Assembly (NCBI GenBank): GCA_963971425.1 | Contig: OZ020522.1 | Location: forward strand, 436,501 to 500,500 | Length of the DNA: 64,000 bases | Source of the DNA: Bryoerythrophyllum caledonicum | Taxonomy: Eukaryota; Streptophyta; Bryopsida; Pottiales; Pottiaceae | Reading direction: 5' to 3' | In this document: positions 21,886 to 34,072 of the stretch, one piece after another | Numbering within the stretch: the stretch's first letter is position 1 | Layout: each line of letters opens with the position of its first letter | Program-made: the position numbers and the translations under genes | The notes under the pieces: model-generated | The model's input: the letters and a program-made list of their open reading frames with translations, nothing else | The model's database searches: none | What the model was told of the DNA's origin: nothing

Positions 21886-22691
21886 CCCCTAAAGGTCCAA
21901 TGTTCCCTTGGGGACATCTTGAGTTTGGGTAGGGTACGTTCTCAAATTTTGGAATGATTTTCAAGGATTTTTAATTGAATGGCCAACTTTTTATTAGCTT
22001 CTCGTAAACATGTTTTTTTTTGTAAAAATCCAACTTACGATTCAAAAGTTACAGTTTTTTTTCCACTAAAATATACAAATAGTGCAACGGTTTAGTGTGA
22101 CATACAACAAATAGTGTAGCAACACTTTACTTAACTCTAAATTGAATAGAAATTTGAGTTTATGTCCACTTAAATAAAGAAAAATTCCTCTTGGAAAAGA
22201 ATTAGAAATCTTTGCATCTACCATACGGATTTTCGAAATTAAAAAATATGAGAAGGATACGATATATGCAAAACTTGAAGTGTATTGTTGATTCTCAGCA
22301 CATAGTTGCATTGCAAGATTTTTAAGAACATCTTCTACCCCTCTTCTACTTTTAAAATTTGGTGCACATGTGCCTAACATGATCCTTTTTAAGTGAAAAT
22401 TAGAAAATCATGGACCGTAGTGCAAAAAAATACCATAGAGGTGGTCGAAGTTTGTTTAAGGTGTTTAGTATGACCTCAAGAAGAGTTAAAGTCTCAATTT
22501 AAAGGCTGATACTTTTCAATCCGTGAGGTCAAATTGAACAAAAGTTTTACCACATACACTTGTTCAATCCTAGTACAAGATCCTACGGTTAGATATGTAT
22601 AAATTGGGGTTGTTTGCATTTTGTGTTGAATGCATTGAGACTCGCAGTTTTCAGTGAGTTTGGGTACTAAAATGCCTTGGGCCTGTAAGGG
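21886..22691. mobile_element. TTAA-flanked element (divergent family)
   Basis: It starts CCCCTAAAGGTCCAATG after CCTA and ends GGCCTGTAAGGG before TTAA at 22692-22695. The interior differs from family 1, so this is a second family with similar termini. Confidence 0.55.
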
Positions 22692-22695
22692 TTAA

Positions 22696-23121
22696 AATCC
22701 TTGAAACCCTAAACCTTAAACCCTGTCCCAACTACGAGGCAGGAACCCAATCATATGAACAGGGGCGAATGGACTGTGCAGGTATAAGTATACAATTAGT
22801 GTGGTTGGTACTTGGAGATTGAAATAGTGTGCATGCTTTGCTGAGCCAATGAGAGGGCAGCATTAAAAGGGGTGTAGGGTGAGATTAGGCCATTTAAAGC
22901 GAAGGCTGAGTGCCGGCCCATGTTTACCGTTCCAGGGTCTATTTAAAAACAGATTTTTGTACATGGAAGAATGGGGGCTCTTTTGAACTGATCCAGATTT
23001 GGTAGGTGGCCTTGGGTGCTGTGTTGCTTCTTTCTCAGCTAATTCGCCTTTGTTGATGGGCTGACAAAATCTTCCAGCCTTTTCCATTTAACCGCACCTA
23101 TGTTCACCAGATGCACTCCAT
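22696..23121. other. gene-free spacer
   Basis: No recognised feature. Confidence 0.4.
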
Positions 23122-23396
23122 GCCAAGGGCGAATTGACAACTCGTTGGGAGTTACCCGAGGTGGTGAGGAGGTAGTGGAGCTAAACCTGGCCCCTATTTT
23201 GTTTTTGGATGGGCCCTAATTATAGCAAGGGAGGGCATGTAGGGTTAACGATGGCCGTCGACCCCAAACTTGTCCCAAAAAATCCAAAAAAGCCTTCAGA
23301 CCCCCCAAAATAAGAGGGCGAGAAAAATGACTCCATGCAGTGTAAATAGGGCCCACCTTGGGTAACTCCCAACGAAGGGGCGAATTTACTCTGGGC
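23122..23396. mobile_element. Mutator-like MITE (family M, copy 3), reverse orientation
   Basis: Ends GCCAAGGGCGAATTGAC and, inverted, GCCCAGAGTAAATTCGCC. The internal text (CTGGCCCCTATTTTGTTTTTGG) is the complement of the other copies. It is 275 bp long. A target duplication is not clear. Confidence 0.8.
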
Positions 23397-24095
23397 AAAA
23401 CAGATGGGGTCATCTGCCTCCCCGTCGGTTGAGGATTTTAGATTACACCTAATATTCTTGTATTATTGTATTGAACACTTTGGGCTAATCTCAAGGAGGA
23501 GCTCCAATTTCATCATACATATCAAATGGAAACCTAATGGACCAAGGCATTTTAGAGGAACCCTACTCCGTTGATTAAAAACTACCAAGATGAATGTTTT
23601 GAGAACATAACCATGTTAAGATCTTCTTCTAAAATTATGTGAGATGATGTGGTAAAACAATTGTGAATATTGATCATATGGATTGAAAGATGATTGGGGT
23701 CAAAGTGAAGAAATTCAACCCCAAATGGACAACTGGTGCTTTAGAGGTTAAGCAAATATTAGATAACCAAATCCATAATTGCTTTAGAGGTCACGACAAA
23801 AACATGCACTCCTTATTAATACCCCATGTTGTTATTTAATATAGATGCCGTTAATGCCACCCAATCAAAAAGCCCTCCTCTCCATCGCAAAGCCCTACTT
23901 TCCAGCTTTCCAACAACCCTAGTTTTGCTCTTCCACGATGCCTCTACCCGATGTTCCTCGCAGATCAAGCCCGACGACCCCTAACAAATTCCTCATGCTC
24001 ATACACACCTCATCGGTGCTGGATGGCTGGCTATTGAGCGGAGGAAGCTCAACTCCTGCAGACACCTTGCCTAGGTTATTGGCGTAGGTGAAAAG
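23397..24095. other. spacer upstream of the transposase relic
   Basis: No gene recognised. Positions 23940-24095 may hold decayed N-terminal coding of the following transposase; this cannot be settled by eye. Confidence 0.35.
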
Positions 24096-25412
24096 GTGAC
24101 ACAAGAGGCAATTTGCCTCTACAATAGTGGACAAGCGCCGGTCCAATGTCTTGTCGGTTGGCCGACCCGCACCATTGAGCCGAAGGTGGCACGCCAAATT
24201 CGAGAGCTTGTCTTTAACGGCAACAAGAACGGCGTGCATGTACACTCGAAACTTTTGGTTGCCGAGCTCGCCAAACAAAGCACTGCACTTAACATCTAGA
24301 CCTTGCATCGTTATCTAAAAGGGCTTGGATTTCATTACGGATAGGGCAACCGGCGCAACATTCTGCACAATACCAAGGCCGATATCGACTTCCGCAACGT
24401 CCATCTTGAGAAACGCCTAACAAACTTGAATGCCAACGAGCTTCCGGTTGTGCATGAGGTGTTTCTCAATGAATTGAACTGCCACCTCAACCTCAACGGA
24501 CGGCTCACGTGGATTCTAGCAAAAGGCATGGTCAACAAACGCACCCGTTGGCCCATGTCAGTTATTTTTGGCCCCTTCGTTATCTTTCCACAAGACAACA
24601 AATTGGAGGCCAATATGATCCAAGAAAACATTCTTCTATGGCCTATTAAAGGCAAGCAACAAGGAGTCCGCGTTCATAGCCGTGCACTTGCAGAGAACGA
24701 CCTTTGGCGAACTGTGCGAGATTTCACACATGAATCGGGCATTGCTCTCTATTTTCACGATTTCCACGGCAACTTTATGGCGGACTTCTTCAAGAAGCTT
24801 TTTGCAAAGCTTTGCAAGACGCTCGCAGATGATTACGGTGCCTCCCACATCCACATGGATGGAGCTAGGTACCACGTCCGTAGGGTCAATCCTCATCCGA
24901 CGTCGTCATCGTCAACCCACATGACGGACATTTACGAGTGGCTACAGAGGAAGGGCGTTGCAATTCCTCTGCATGAGAACGGACAACCAATGACAAAGCT
25001 ACAACTTCTTCAGTTTGTGAAGGGTCTGCAAATTCCTCCCGTCTTTGCATCATACGAAATGGCAACGGAACTTGGGCACATCATTTGCAAGACTCCGCCA
25101 CACCATTGCGAGCTCTAGCCCATCGAGAAGGTATGGGGTATGGTCAAGAACAAGGCGGTTGCAGCTTCAAAAATGAACGAGATAGAGTTTAGTCTTCCGA
25201 ATTGCTTGCTTGACCTCTTTGCTTAAATTGAGCCACACCAATTCAAGGCAATTTGGAAGCAATCTGTGAAGAACTACCAGGACTACTGGAAAATCTTCTT
25301 GGAAGAGTTGGAGGAGGGCATTGAGGAGGATGGCGATGAGGCGGGTGGTGTGGGAAGCGGCAGTGGAGAGAGTGGCAACAATGATGATGAGAGCATGGAT
25401 GAGAGCGATTAG
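24096..25412 (+). pseudogene. Tc1/IS630-superfamily (DDE_3) transposase with four in-frame stops
   Basis: A single frame, without any frameshift, runs about 440 codons. It holds DDE landmarks: LYFHDFHGNF (first Asp), HIHMDGARYH (second Asp) and CEL-stop-PIEKVWGMVKNK (Glu). Downstream follow KNYQDYW and an acidic tail ending at TAG 25410-25412. Between the second Asp and the Glu are 88 residues, far more than the 34 of classical Tc1, as in a transposase group I recall from oomycetes and fungi. The stops are TAG 24297-24299, TAG 24342-24344, TAG 25116-25118 and TAA 25224-25226. From the family consensus PELQPIE, the third replaces Gln, so CAG to TAG explains it in one step; the others would also fit Gln codons. 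The N-terminal start and the element's termini were not identified. As read it encodes no working enzyme. Confidence 0.85.
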
Positions 25413-25698
25413 GAAAAAAATTGACATTTTATAGCCATTGAGGAACTCCCCACACACCCATCCATTTCTCTTGAAAATTTAGATAGTCTACCGCTTCTCC
25501 ATATGTCAAGCTTGCCATTTCTAGTGGAGAATAGGAATAAAATGCAGTTGGGAATGTCCGGTATTGTGTTGTGTAGAAAGTGTATCTTTTTGTCATGGTC
25601 TCTACATATACAACCAACTCTCTCTACAACAACATTTATTACAACTGCCAACTCCTTCTACAACACTCACTAGAATCACCTCCCTCTATAACAAGCAG
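25413..25698. other. spacer
   Basis: Follows the transposase relic; no terminal inverted repeat or gene recognised. Confidence 0.35.
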
Positions 25699-26092
25699 GG
25701 CTTTTTTTTTGGTGATTTGAAGCCAAATGGCAAAAAAATTACCAAAAAAAGATATTCCCAAAAAAGTGGGAAAATAATGATTTTATATCGCCAAAATTTC
25801 ATTGATGTCTGTTTCCATATTGCCATATTGCTACTAGTGAACAACAAGGACTCTATATTGTCGCCTTAAAGGATGTACAAATCTATGTATATGGAGATGG
25901 ATTCTCCACAAAAAAAAATTATGGAGAAAATTTGGTTTTGTATGGTTTCAGGAGAAAATTTGGTTTTGTATGGTTTCAGGAGAAAATTTGGTTTTGTATG
26001 GTTTCGGGAGAAACTTTGTGTCGCTACATGTGTGGTCTCCAAAAAATTTGTGGCGCCTAGCAGCTTAAAACTGTGAAACAAAATTAAAAAAG
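25699..26092. repeat. dispersed repeat (family 3, copy 2) with an internal triplication
   Basis: Its ends GGGCTTTTTTTTT and AAAAAAGCCC are inverted. It matches both ends of the copy at 16890-19115. A 28-29 bp unit around GGAGAAAATTTGGTTTTG occurs three times in tandem at about 25921-26010, where the other copy has one. Confidence 0.7.
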
Positions 26093-26120
26093 CCCGGATA
26101 ATACTGTTGTTTTAACCAAC

Positions 26121-26168
26121 CTTTTTTTTTTGTTTTTGACACAAGCAAAGAGAACCTTTACTGCGATG
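26121..26168 (-). mobile_element. very short 5'-truncated LINE insertion
   Basis: GTTTTAACCAAC occurs at 26109-26120 and again at 26169-26180. Between them are a T-run and only about 35 bp of LINE 3' end (GACACAAGCAAAGAGAACC), identical in kind to 13980 and 17476. Confidence 0.88.
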
Positions 26169-26180
26169 GTTTTAACCAAC

Positions 26181-28073
26181 TTTTAAGAGCTAGGATTTTA
26201 CTTGTAAAAGAGAGGGAATTATAATATACCGGACCATCAAAGTTATTGCCTATAAATGAATGTTATCCATTGCAGTGAACAGGCAGTGAGCATGCAAAGA
26301 CGATTGGAGCATTGGATTTTGGAGCTTCTGGGAGTTGTAATTGGGTAATCATTGACAATGTTTGTTGTTTGTAGAGCCCATGCCTTTCAAGAGCTGTAGC
26401 AGCTTGGAAAACTCTCTGTTATGCTGCCATTGCACTTGAACATCATTTGCACATGAAGTGTTTAGCCTATGTTTAGCAGTGACTAGGTCACATGTGTTTT
26501 TGGAATGTTGTTTAAATTGCTTTTGCTCGGGTGCAGACTTGGTATGGTTGCATGGAAAATAAAAATTACATTGGTCCAATACACCACTTTATGGTTCCCT
26601 TCGAGTGTGGGCTACATTCCTTGAAGCACTCTATATTATTGGAAAAAACTCATAAGATTTTTTGGATGGAATTTAATCAATGAAGTTGAAGAGTCATGAA
26701 TTTATTTTCCCATGTATTGGAAAAAAATCTAATAATGTACAATTTTATTATGAATTTTTCCAAAAAAATATCTAGAAACGAGGAGATGAAAGACTCTAGA
26801 GGAAGTAAAATTTATTCACACTATCCTCCATAGTTTCCAACCGTTGGTACTTATAAGTTTCCAACTTGCTACTAATTTATAAGTTAGCCGAGCTCAAAGC
26901 TAAACGTGTGAGAAAACGTCACAAATATATAGCTTCAATTGAATCCATCAAACATCTGCCGGGAAAAAATCTGTTCACACCATGTAGCATGTGCCATTTG
27001 GCCATGATTTTTGTAATCACAGTATCACATTAACTTTGGTAAAAGCATATTTGTCCACATCTTGAGGCTTCAATGAGTAACACAAATGTGTACATATAAC
27101 TTAACTTATACAAAAAAGCCCACCCTTTCACAATTTGTCCCAACTAAATCACCTGAAATTTAGGATGTTATCGGTGAAGTACATACCCAAAGTTTTGCTT
27201 TTGACTTTTTTGCAAAAGTCAAATGTTTTTTTGCAAAGGTAGGTGGGATCAAATGTGACTATTTTCAATCAGTGGAGAAGAGGCGGACACATTGAGGGAT
27301 AAGTCGTAAGTGACACAGAGGCCAACGACTTTTAGGAAACCATAGTATCAAACTACTTGAACAAAACCGCTTGATGAAAATAGTCAAGATATGGCTCACA
27401 CAATCTAAGTTGGTGAATTTTGTTTCCTAGTTTTTACTTAGATCCATTGGAGATAATTTTCAAGTTTTTGCGATGAGAAATTAAAACCATCGAACACCCA
27501 CGTTAAAAGGTGTGTTGGATCCTTGGAGCATTTTATGAGCCCTCCACATTTGTTGAAAAAGCCTTGTGTTGAAGTGGACATTGCATGTCACTTCATCCAT
27601 GTTTGAAGTTCTTCACCGGTCAAGTCTTGGCCATAGTGTAAACCCAATCGAGTGAAGAACAAATTGTTCTCCAATCATATTGCTCCATTTTCCTTGAATT
27701 CTTGGCGCTGGAGTTCTCCACCGTAGTGTAAAGCGGGCCTGAGTGGTAGCTGGTGGACTAAAATGCTCACTCATGATGAGATTGCATGTAGAACTGTACG
27801 TTGTAAGCATGACATTTAGAATATAGTTGATCTACCTAGTGTATGTTTAAATGTAGGGAATCAAAGAAATCACCATGGATCTGGTTCTCACATTGTACGG
27901 TATAACACACATGAATGTAAAAACGTAAAGAAGAATCTTTTGCATGGATCTATAAATGAGAGTGGATGTATTTTATGGGGATTAGTTGCATGCAGTACAA
28001 CAGCCTATATTGCAGCTTTTTGCCTGTATTGCCACTTCACCTCTCCACGTTAACTTTATATCAAGTACAATAA
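26181..28073. other. gene-free stretch
   Basis: About 1.9 kb without a recognised gene or repeat end; open frames are short and without motifs. Confidence 0.4.
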
Positions 28074-28820
28074 CCCTTACCACCCAGGTATGTTTCTGGA
28101 AAATCCAATTTGAACCGGATTTGATGGAAATACAATGCCTAATTTTAATATCTGACCTAACAAAATTGAACTTAGATCATGACCTCAACTTTGGGGAAAT
28201 TTTGCATATCATCCAACGGTTGATGGAGTAGATAATAGTGTTTAATGTTACTATATGTTGGTAGTGAAAACTGTGGATTTTGGAGGGTGTACTACTTTAA
28301 CCAACAGTAGATTCTTGCAATGATTTTTTTACTCTGAATTAGAGTAGTTCACATGTGCACTAAGTTGATAGCTTTGCATTGACATATCATATGTAAAAAA
28401 AATATTTTTACACAATAATTGGTGATTTTTTTGCTTTTTTCTACTTGATTGTATACAAAAATGTTCCAACCTTATACGAATCAAAACGGAAGTTTTGTAT
28501 GTGAGGAGAGAGATCAACAATCACAAAACAATGAAGAATGTCTTAAAGACAAAGTTCAACCATGGTATGTGGCATGGTATTCACTGTATTCACTGTATTC
28601 ACTGTATTTTAGTGTATTTGATGTATTTTGTGTTGTATTCCTAGCTTTTCCAAGAGTTGTATAAATCCGAATCATGATCTGATCATTGTTGGAGAGTGTT
28701 CATGAAATGTGTGCGCAAATCTGAACTTGGTATCTCAAAGCCTAATTTCTCAACGATTTCATGCAAATTGAGTTATAGCACCTCCGGAGTCCCATTTTTG
28801 GCTTCCTGGGCGGTAAAGGG
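28074..28820. mobile_element. TTAA-flanked element (family 5, copy 1)
   Basis: The ends are CCCTTACCACCCAGG and, inverted, CCCTTTACCGCCCAGG. TTAA follows at 28821-28824; ATAA precedes. The interior matches 51840-52080 (shared CCATCCAACGGTTGATGGA). A small ATTCACTGT triplet repeat lies at 28579-28607. Confidence 0.75.
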
Positions 28821-28824
28821 TTAA

Positions 28825-29520
28825 AGAGTTTGGTATGCTGGTGTGGATAATTCAGAAGAAATCTATGTTATTGCACCTGAATTGCAGGTACAATGTGTTG
28901 TCCATGCAGTAAATTTCTGTGGCTGCATTGAACTCAATTGTACCATGGGCATCCAGAACTTCACTCATAAGGTAGAGGTTGATATTCCCGTGCGAATTTC
29001 AGGTTTGCATATTTAGACTTGTGAAAGAAAAAATTTATGATTTTTGGATGCTTCGCAAAGCTATTGCAAAGGCATCCCCAAAAAAAAAACATTTTTTGAG
29101 CATTTCTACAATTTTCTATGAATTTTTAAGAACGAAGGCCTAGAGTGGCCAATAACCGCTCATAGAGTCATGGTGTTCATGAGAGGTTGGATTATGAAAA
29201 TAGAGCACTTGTGCACCAATTCGAACCAATAAGAAGTTCTCAATTTTCCCAAGCATGGGCGGAATTAGAACAAGCTTGGACACTTTCTGAAGCCAGGCTG
29301 GTTGGTTTCTGACACACAGCCCTGGAATGTAGGGTGCGACAATTGGAACTGCACGGAAATATCAACCGCTACCTTAGTTGGTGAGAGCTCAGCAAAGAGC
29401 GCGTACAAAAGTGGTAGACAAGTTTTGTACGCGCTCAGCAACTTTTGTATGCGCTCAGCAAAGAGAAAGAAAGTGGTCAGAAAGCACACCAAAATTGATA
29501 GTTAGAGTGGTTTTACTTTA
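28825..29520. other. gene-free stretch
   Basis: No gene. The string GCGTACAAAAGTGGTAGAC at about 29400 recurs near 30222. Confidence 0.4.
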
Positions 29521-30849
29521 CCCCTAAGGTTCCTAGACAATTTCGCTAGAAAACAAGGGCGCGGACAGGAAACCCCCCAAGCTCGGGCTTACCCGAGGTG
29601 GGGCCCGTCTTAATTGCATGGGCTCATTTTTCTGGCCCTCCCATTTTGGGGGGGTCAAAGGCTTTTTTTTGGCTTTTTTTAAAACGAAATTGAGGCCTAC
29701 GGGCCCAATTGAATCTATAGACCCCCCTTTGGCTAAATTTAGGGCCCCATCCAAAAACAAAATAGGGGCCAGGTTTTGGCCCCACCACCTCCTCCTCCAT
29801 CTAGTAAGTCTGAGCGTGGGGGGTTTCTTGTCAAATCGGAAAACAAGTCCGAAACTGCCACTGTTAAAAAGAGGCACAAAAATCACCGTTACAAGTAATA
29901 TTTTGGACTTTTATTTGTATGATCTTAAAATAGACTCATATATAATTATGCCCAAAATTTTTTGGTAGGAAACTACCACACGGATATAAAGATTATAGCG
30001 TTTGAAGTGCAAGAAATAGTTTTTTTCCCCCTTTGCTTGGCAAGGTCAACCCACTTTGACTAGGCATATCTTGTACCATATACACTAAAGTGTAACTTGA
30101 AAACATTACGAATATGACCCATATGGTATTAGCTAATTGTGTGCAAAATTTGGGATCAAATAAATTGGTATTACATGTGGAAATAAATACCTTAGTGAAA
30201 GGGGGTATAAAATGATGAAAGCGCGTACAAAAGTGGTAGACAAGTTTTTGCTACATAAAAATTTATAAATTTGAGATCCCAACGGCTCATATGTGCCATT
30301 TATATTTCCACTAATTTTAGAAAAACAAATTTCTGAACAAAATAATATTTGCAATTTTAATGAGTTTATTGAATTATTCAAGCAATACGGGGGAGGGCAG
30401 TGCTTGAAATTGGGGACCCTTCATGAAATAAAGGGCCACATCATTCATTCACTCCCCCAAGAAGACGGGGTCTTCTAAGATTTGACTTCAAGTCGAGAAT
30501 ATTATTTTTATCTATTTTTTATTCGTCCATACTTCTTGGACCTCGTAGGGTCTTCCCTTGCACTCTTCTCTCCCATGATTCGGGATACCCCACCCTTCCT
30601 CCGCCCTTTGTGCCTCTACTTCTTGCCACTCTTTGACACTTGTCTTTCATTGGTTCACAGGGGTGCCCAAGCTACCCTGCATCCTCATTTGTGACTTTGA
30701 GTGGTACTAACTTTCAAACCATAAATCCAACAAAGAAAATTTGACAAAACTCTTACTTTAAATTCAAAGAAAAAATATGTTCTTTTCAAATTTTAGGAAC
30801 CTGTCCAAAATCAAAATTATCCCCTAAAGGGAAAATGGTTCTTTGACGG
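29521..30849. mobile_element. TTAA-flanked element (family 1, copy h) interrupted by a MITE
   Basis: It starts CCCCTAAGGTTCCTAGAC after TTTA and ends GGTTCTTTGACGG before TTAA (30850-30853). The text after the MITE (CCGAAACTGCCACTG) continues the family-1 left end as in copies b and g. Confidence 0.7.
29558..29838. mobile_element. Mutator-like MITE (family M, copy 4)
   Basis: GAAAACAAG is present at 29549-29557 and 29839-29847, an exact 9-bp duplication. The 281-bp body matches copies 1, 2, 3 and 5. Joining the flanks restores the continuous left part of a TTAA element. Confidence 0.9.
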
Positions 30850-31082
30850 TTAATTTACTCAAGGTGTTCACCCTTACACGTTCCAATGTGCCGTAGTGGT
30901 AAACACACAACATGTTCCCAGTTTTTGATGATGTCGAGGATAGATGATTTTGTACTCACATTAGGTCCTCCATGTGTATAGGTCCTTGATCCATTTTGTC
31001 AATAATCTCTTGCAATGGTCTAGTTGAGATGACCTTATTGGCTACTATGAGGATGTAGATACCACTCCCATGGAGCGTTTAA

Positions 31083-31307
31083 CCCTTAAACGTCGGAAGG
31101 TGCCACCGGTGGCCACAATTTTCTACATGTACGATGTCGTGTTTGAAGATGAAAAGGTTTAGATATTGAAATGACATCCAAATGAAAGATGTTAGCATAA
31201 GAATCTTCAATCCAAAGGTGTAAGTCTTGCTATACTATGATACGTTTTCTATATTCTAGAGAGTAAAATACTTGCTCGTATCTACGGTTCCCAACTGAGT
31301 TTAAGGG
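31083..31307. mobile_element. short TTAA-flanked repeat, copy 2
   Basis: TTAA lies at 31079-31082 and 31308-31311. Ends are CCCTTAAACGTCGGAA and, inverted, CCCTTAAACTCAGTTGGGAA. It is 225 bp, related to 160-335. Confidence 0.75.
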
Positions 31308-31311
31308 TTAA

Positions 31312-33239
31312 GGGTTAAACAAAAGTGATTCTACAAACCCCCGATGTTTGTGCAGATAGAGCATTCACTTCCTATTGTTTTGAGGTTTCACAACGACCAA
31401 CCATAATGGTATGATCGAGACTCCATGTCAAAGAAATAAAGATTTTGATGGAATTTCCTATGGTACAGTATCCTTTAGAACATTTGCATGGGCAGAGATT
31501 ACAATCCAGTGTACCACCGTTTGGAATTTTGTTTGTTGTTGTGGGTGACTCTCTGAATAGCCTGAATCTAGTCACAAATTGATCATCACATATTGAGTAA
31601 GTTCATCTAAAAGCACACTCCATTGGATTTCTCACTTAAAAGTTGTTGCTACTCTCTTTAACATCCCAATGTTTGGTGAACATGCAAGGTCAACAATGTG
31701 AAAATACATATGTCTTCACACTTAATGTAGTGCACTTGTTGTTTGAAAGTGCTTCCAAAATGTAGTGTACTTGTAGTTTGGATGTGCTTTGTATTACATT
31801 CAGGAACTTTATTTGCCTCTGTAAAGAGGCTATAAGTTTGGTTACCTCACTTTTTCTTTGTTTTTTGTGATTGGCACAGTTTTTCCTCATCTCTGAAAGA
31901 AGATGGGGGTAATTTCACTTGCAAAATGATGGTGGAGCAAGATCCAGGTGATAGACCATGACCTCTCTGCTTCTGCTCCCTTCTTTCTAAACTAATGTTG
32001 GACTCAAACACTAAGAGTCAGAACATCGAGTTGAGCCTAATGAGAAGATCTAGCTCTTTAGAGCATCTCCACCCATGAACACCAACTCGGTTACTAATAT
32101 CTATGTTTTCACAACTCAAACATTGTATAGTCCCCTCCATAAAGTCTTGCAAATCCTATCGTGTGCGAACAATGTTACAATTTATGGGAGCTTGTGATTT
32201 GTAGCAAAAAAAGAACTTGAACCGCCTATTTTACAATTTGGAAAGATGACATATGGTGCATGTCGTGATGTGTGGCAAGCGTTATAGATAGAAACTATGT
32301 GATACAACTTCTATATTTTTGAAATTGGTTTGGTGACAAGGTGCAATCCAAGTCAAGAAAAATTGTATTGTTTAAAAGGAGTGTGCTTGAATTTTGATCA
32401 CATTCATAATTGAGAGGGTTGATGTGCATAGGTGTAAATTTCTAGGGATTGGTGTTGATGGACATTACCTGGATGATGTGTGAGAAAATTTGTATATTTG
32501 TGTAGTGTTGTTTTTGAGTAATACTCTTGAAAGTTGTTGCATGAGCAATTGTGTGAAGATTTGAGGTTGAGTCTACAAGTGCATCATAGTATGATGATAT
32601 AAGGTAGAAAAAATGGAATGTGATAGTCGTTATGAGGAAAGTAAACTTATCATTGAGCCAAACTGTGGGTAGAGTGCATAAGTCAAAGTCTACAACTTCA
32701 AGACCCTTCAAGTGATAAGATAACTGTACTTCAATGCAATTAGCAGAAAAGTCTTGTAGACCTCTGAAGTTGAGTGATGTTGATTGGCAATTGCTTTAGG
32801 GAGAGATGAATGACTACTGTCGTGCCGAACTTATAGAGATTTGTGAGAATATTGGGGTTTCATAGGGTTGGTCACATTGCAAAAACAACTTCATGAACTT
32901 GGTGTTGCAATTCAAAGATAATTTTAAATAAGGCAAACAATGTAAAGGGCTGGCATATGCAAAAGAGCACTTGCATTGGATGGTTAAAAAATAGGGGAAC
33001 ATCATTTGCTTTGACAAGTCTCCCTTCAGAGTTGAAAAGCACTTGTGGCAAATTTGAACGTGGGAATAGTTTACAAATGCTAAGATTGGCATTGTTTAGC
33101 ACTTACTTGTAAGTCCCTTAGAACTTTGATTAAATGATTTGGGTGCATTCACAACTTCTACAAAATCTCTTTTGACATTGCTTCCTCCTCAAAAACACAC
33201 TACTTCCGGTGTTATAAGATAGTATGTGAAGGTGCAATC
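31312..33239. other. gene-free stretch
   Basis: No supported gene. TTAGAGCATCTCCACCC at 32058 resembles a plant Harbinger terminus, but no partner end was found. The region 32800-33240 may be decayed 5' sequence of the Tc1-like fragment that follows. Confidence 0.4.
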
Positions 33240-33430
33240 AAACATTACTATTACCACCATGACAACTTTGAGCAACTTATTTTGATGGAAGATGGAGCGC
33301 TATTGCCATGTAGATATACAAATGTTTTTTTTTGGAGGGAATTATGTGGACTGACAAAGCTTGAATGGCCACCAAATTCACATGACCTCAACCCTGTCGA
33401 GAAATTATGGAGGTAATTGAAGAATCAAGT
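33240..33430 (+). pseudogene. Tc1/mariner transposase C-terminal fragment
   Basis: One frame reads HYYYHHDNFEQLILMEDGA, then WRELCGLTKLEWPPNSHDLN and PVEKLW before a TAA at 33411. MEDGA supplies the second catalytic Asp and NPVE the Glu, 35 residues apart, the classical Tc1 arrangement and different from the transposase at 24096. The rest is lost. Confidence 0.75.
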
Positions 33431-33799
33431 ACATAAAGGGAACTGATGATAAAAACATAGACGAATGTGGTGTGCAATAAATTTGGCATGAGAAGCTACA
33501 TCTCAAGAGAATGTTTAGGAGTTGATTTCTACAATGTCAAGTTGAATGGAAGCAATAATTGGAGCCCAAGGCGATAGCACTTGTTGGTATTGGGTGCATA
33601 CGTTGTTACAAAACAATTTGTGATAAGCTATATATATAGTCAATTTTTTTAATCATATACAACTCATATAGGATCATAACTTTGCAAAGACACCTTACAT
33701 AACTATTTTTGCTCATTATTGTTTCATGCATGACCGAGTCTATTGTGAAATTTAGATTCAAGAAGTTCATCAGCAATAGAGCTTCCTTGAAAGAAAACG

Positions 33800-34016
33800 A
33801 AAGTGACCCCACATGTCACAACAAATCTTAATAGGGTTTTATGTGAGTAACTCGACCACATGCACATGGTGACTTGGCTTGGGAAAGGAGTGGGGGAACC
33901 ACCGGTCAACTTTTTGGGAACTTGGGGGTACTCCGGAATAGCTTTAGATTGCATGGGGCAAGGCCCAAGAGCACCGATTGCCACAAACTCTCATGCATTT
34001 CAATTGTGTAGAAAAC
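33800..34016. repeat. dispersed repeat (family 4, uninterrupted copy)
   Basis: The stretch from CCCCACATGTCAC to the CATGCATTTCA region is the uninterrupted version of 59698-61750, and appears inverted at 48360-48560. It is useful as the empty-site reference for the two TTA-flanked MITEs near 60 kb. Confidence 0.7.
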
Positions 34017-34072
34017 GGACTATGCGTTTTCCGAGACTATGCGTTTTCCGAGACTATGCGTTTTCCGAGAGT
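34017..34072. repeat. three tandem 17-bp units
   Basis: ACTATGCGTTTTCCGAG is repeated three times in direct succession. Confidence 0.9.

Noticed and set aside
24096..25412. TAG/TAA read as Gln, implying a variant genetic code as in some ulvophyte algae
   Set aside because: Other relics in the window carry TAG and TGA where Trp is expected, and the Harbinger and alpha-kinase frames end naturally at TAG. C-to-T decay of transposons explains the stops.
32058..32075. Second Harbinger element at TTAGAGCATCTCCACCC
   Set aside because: No matching inverted end or transposase was found downstream, so a single terminus is not enough.
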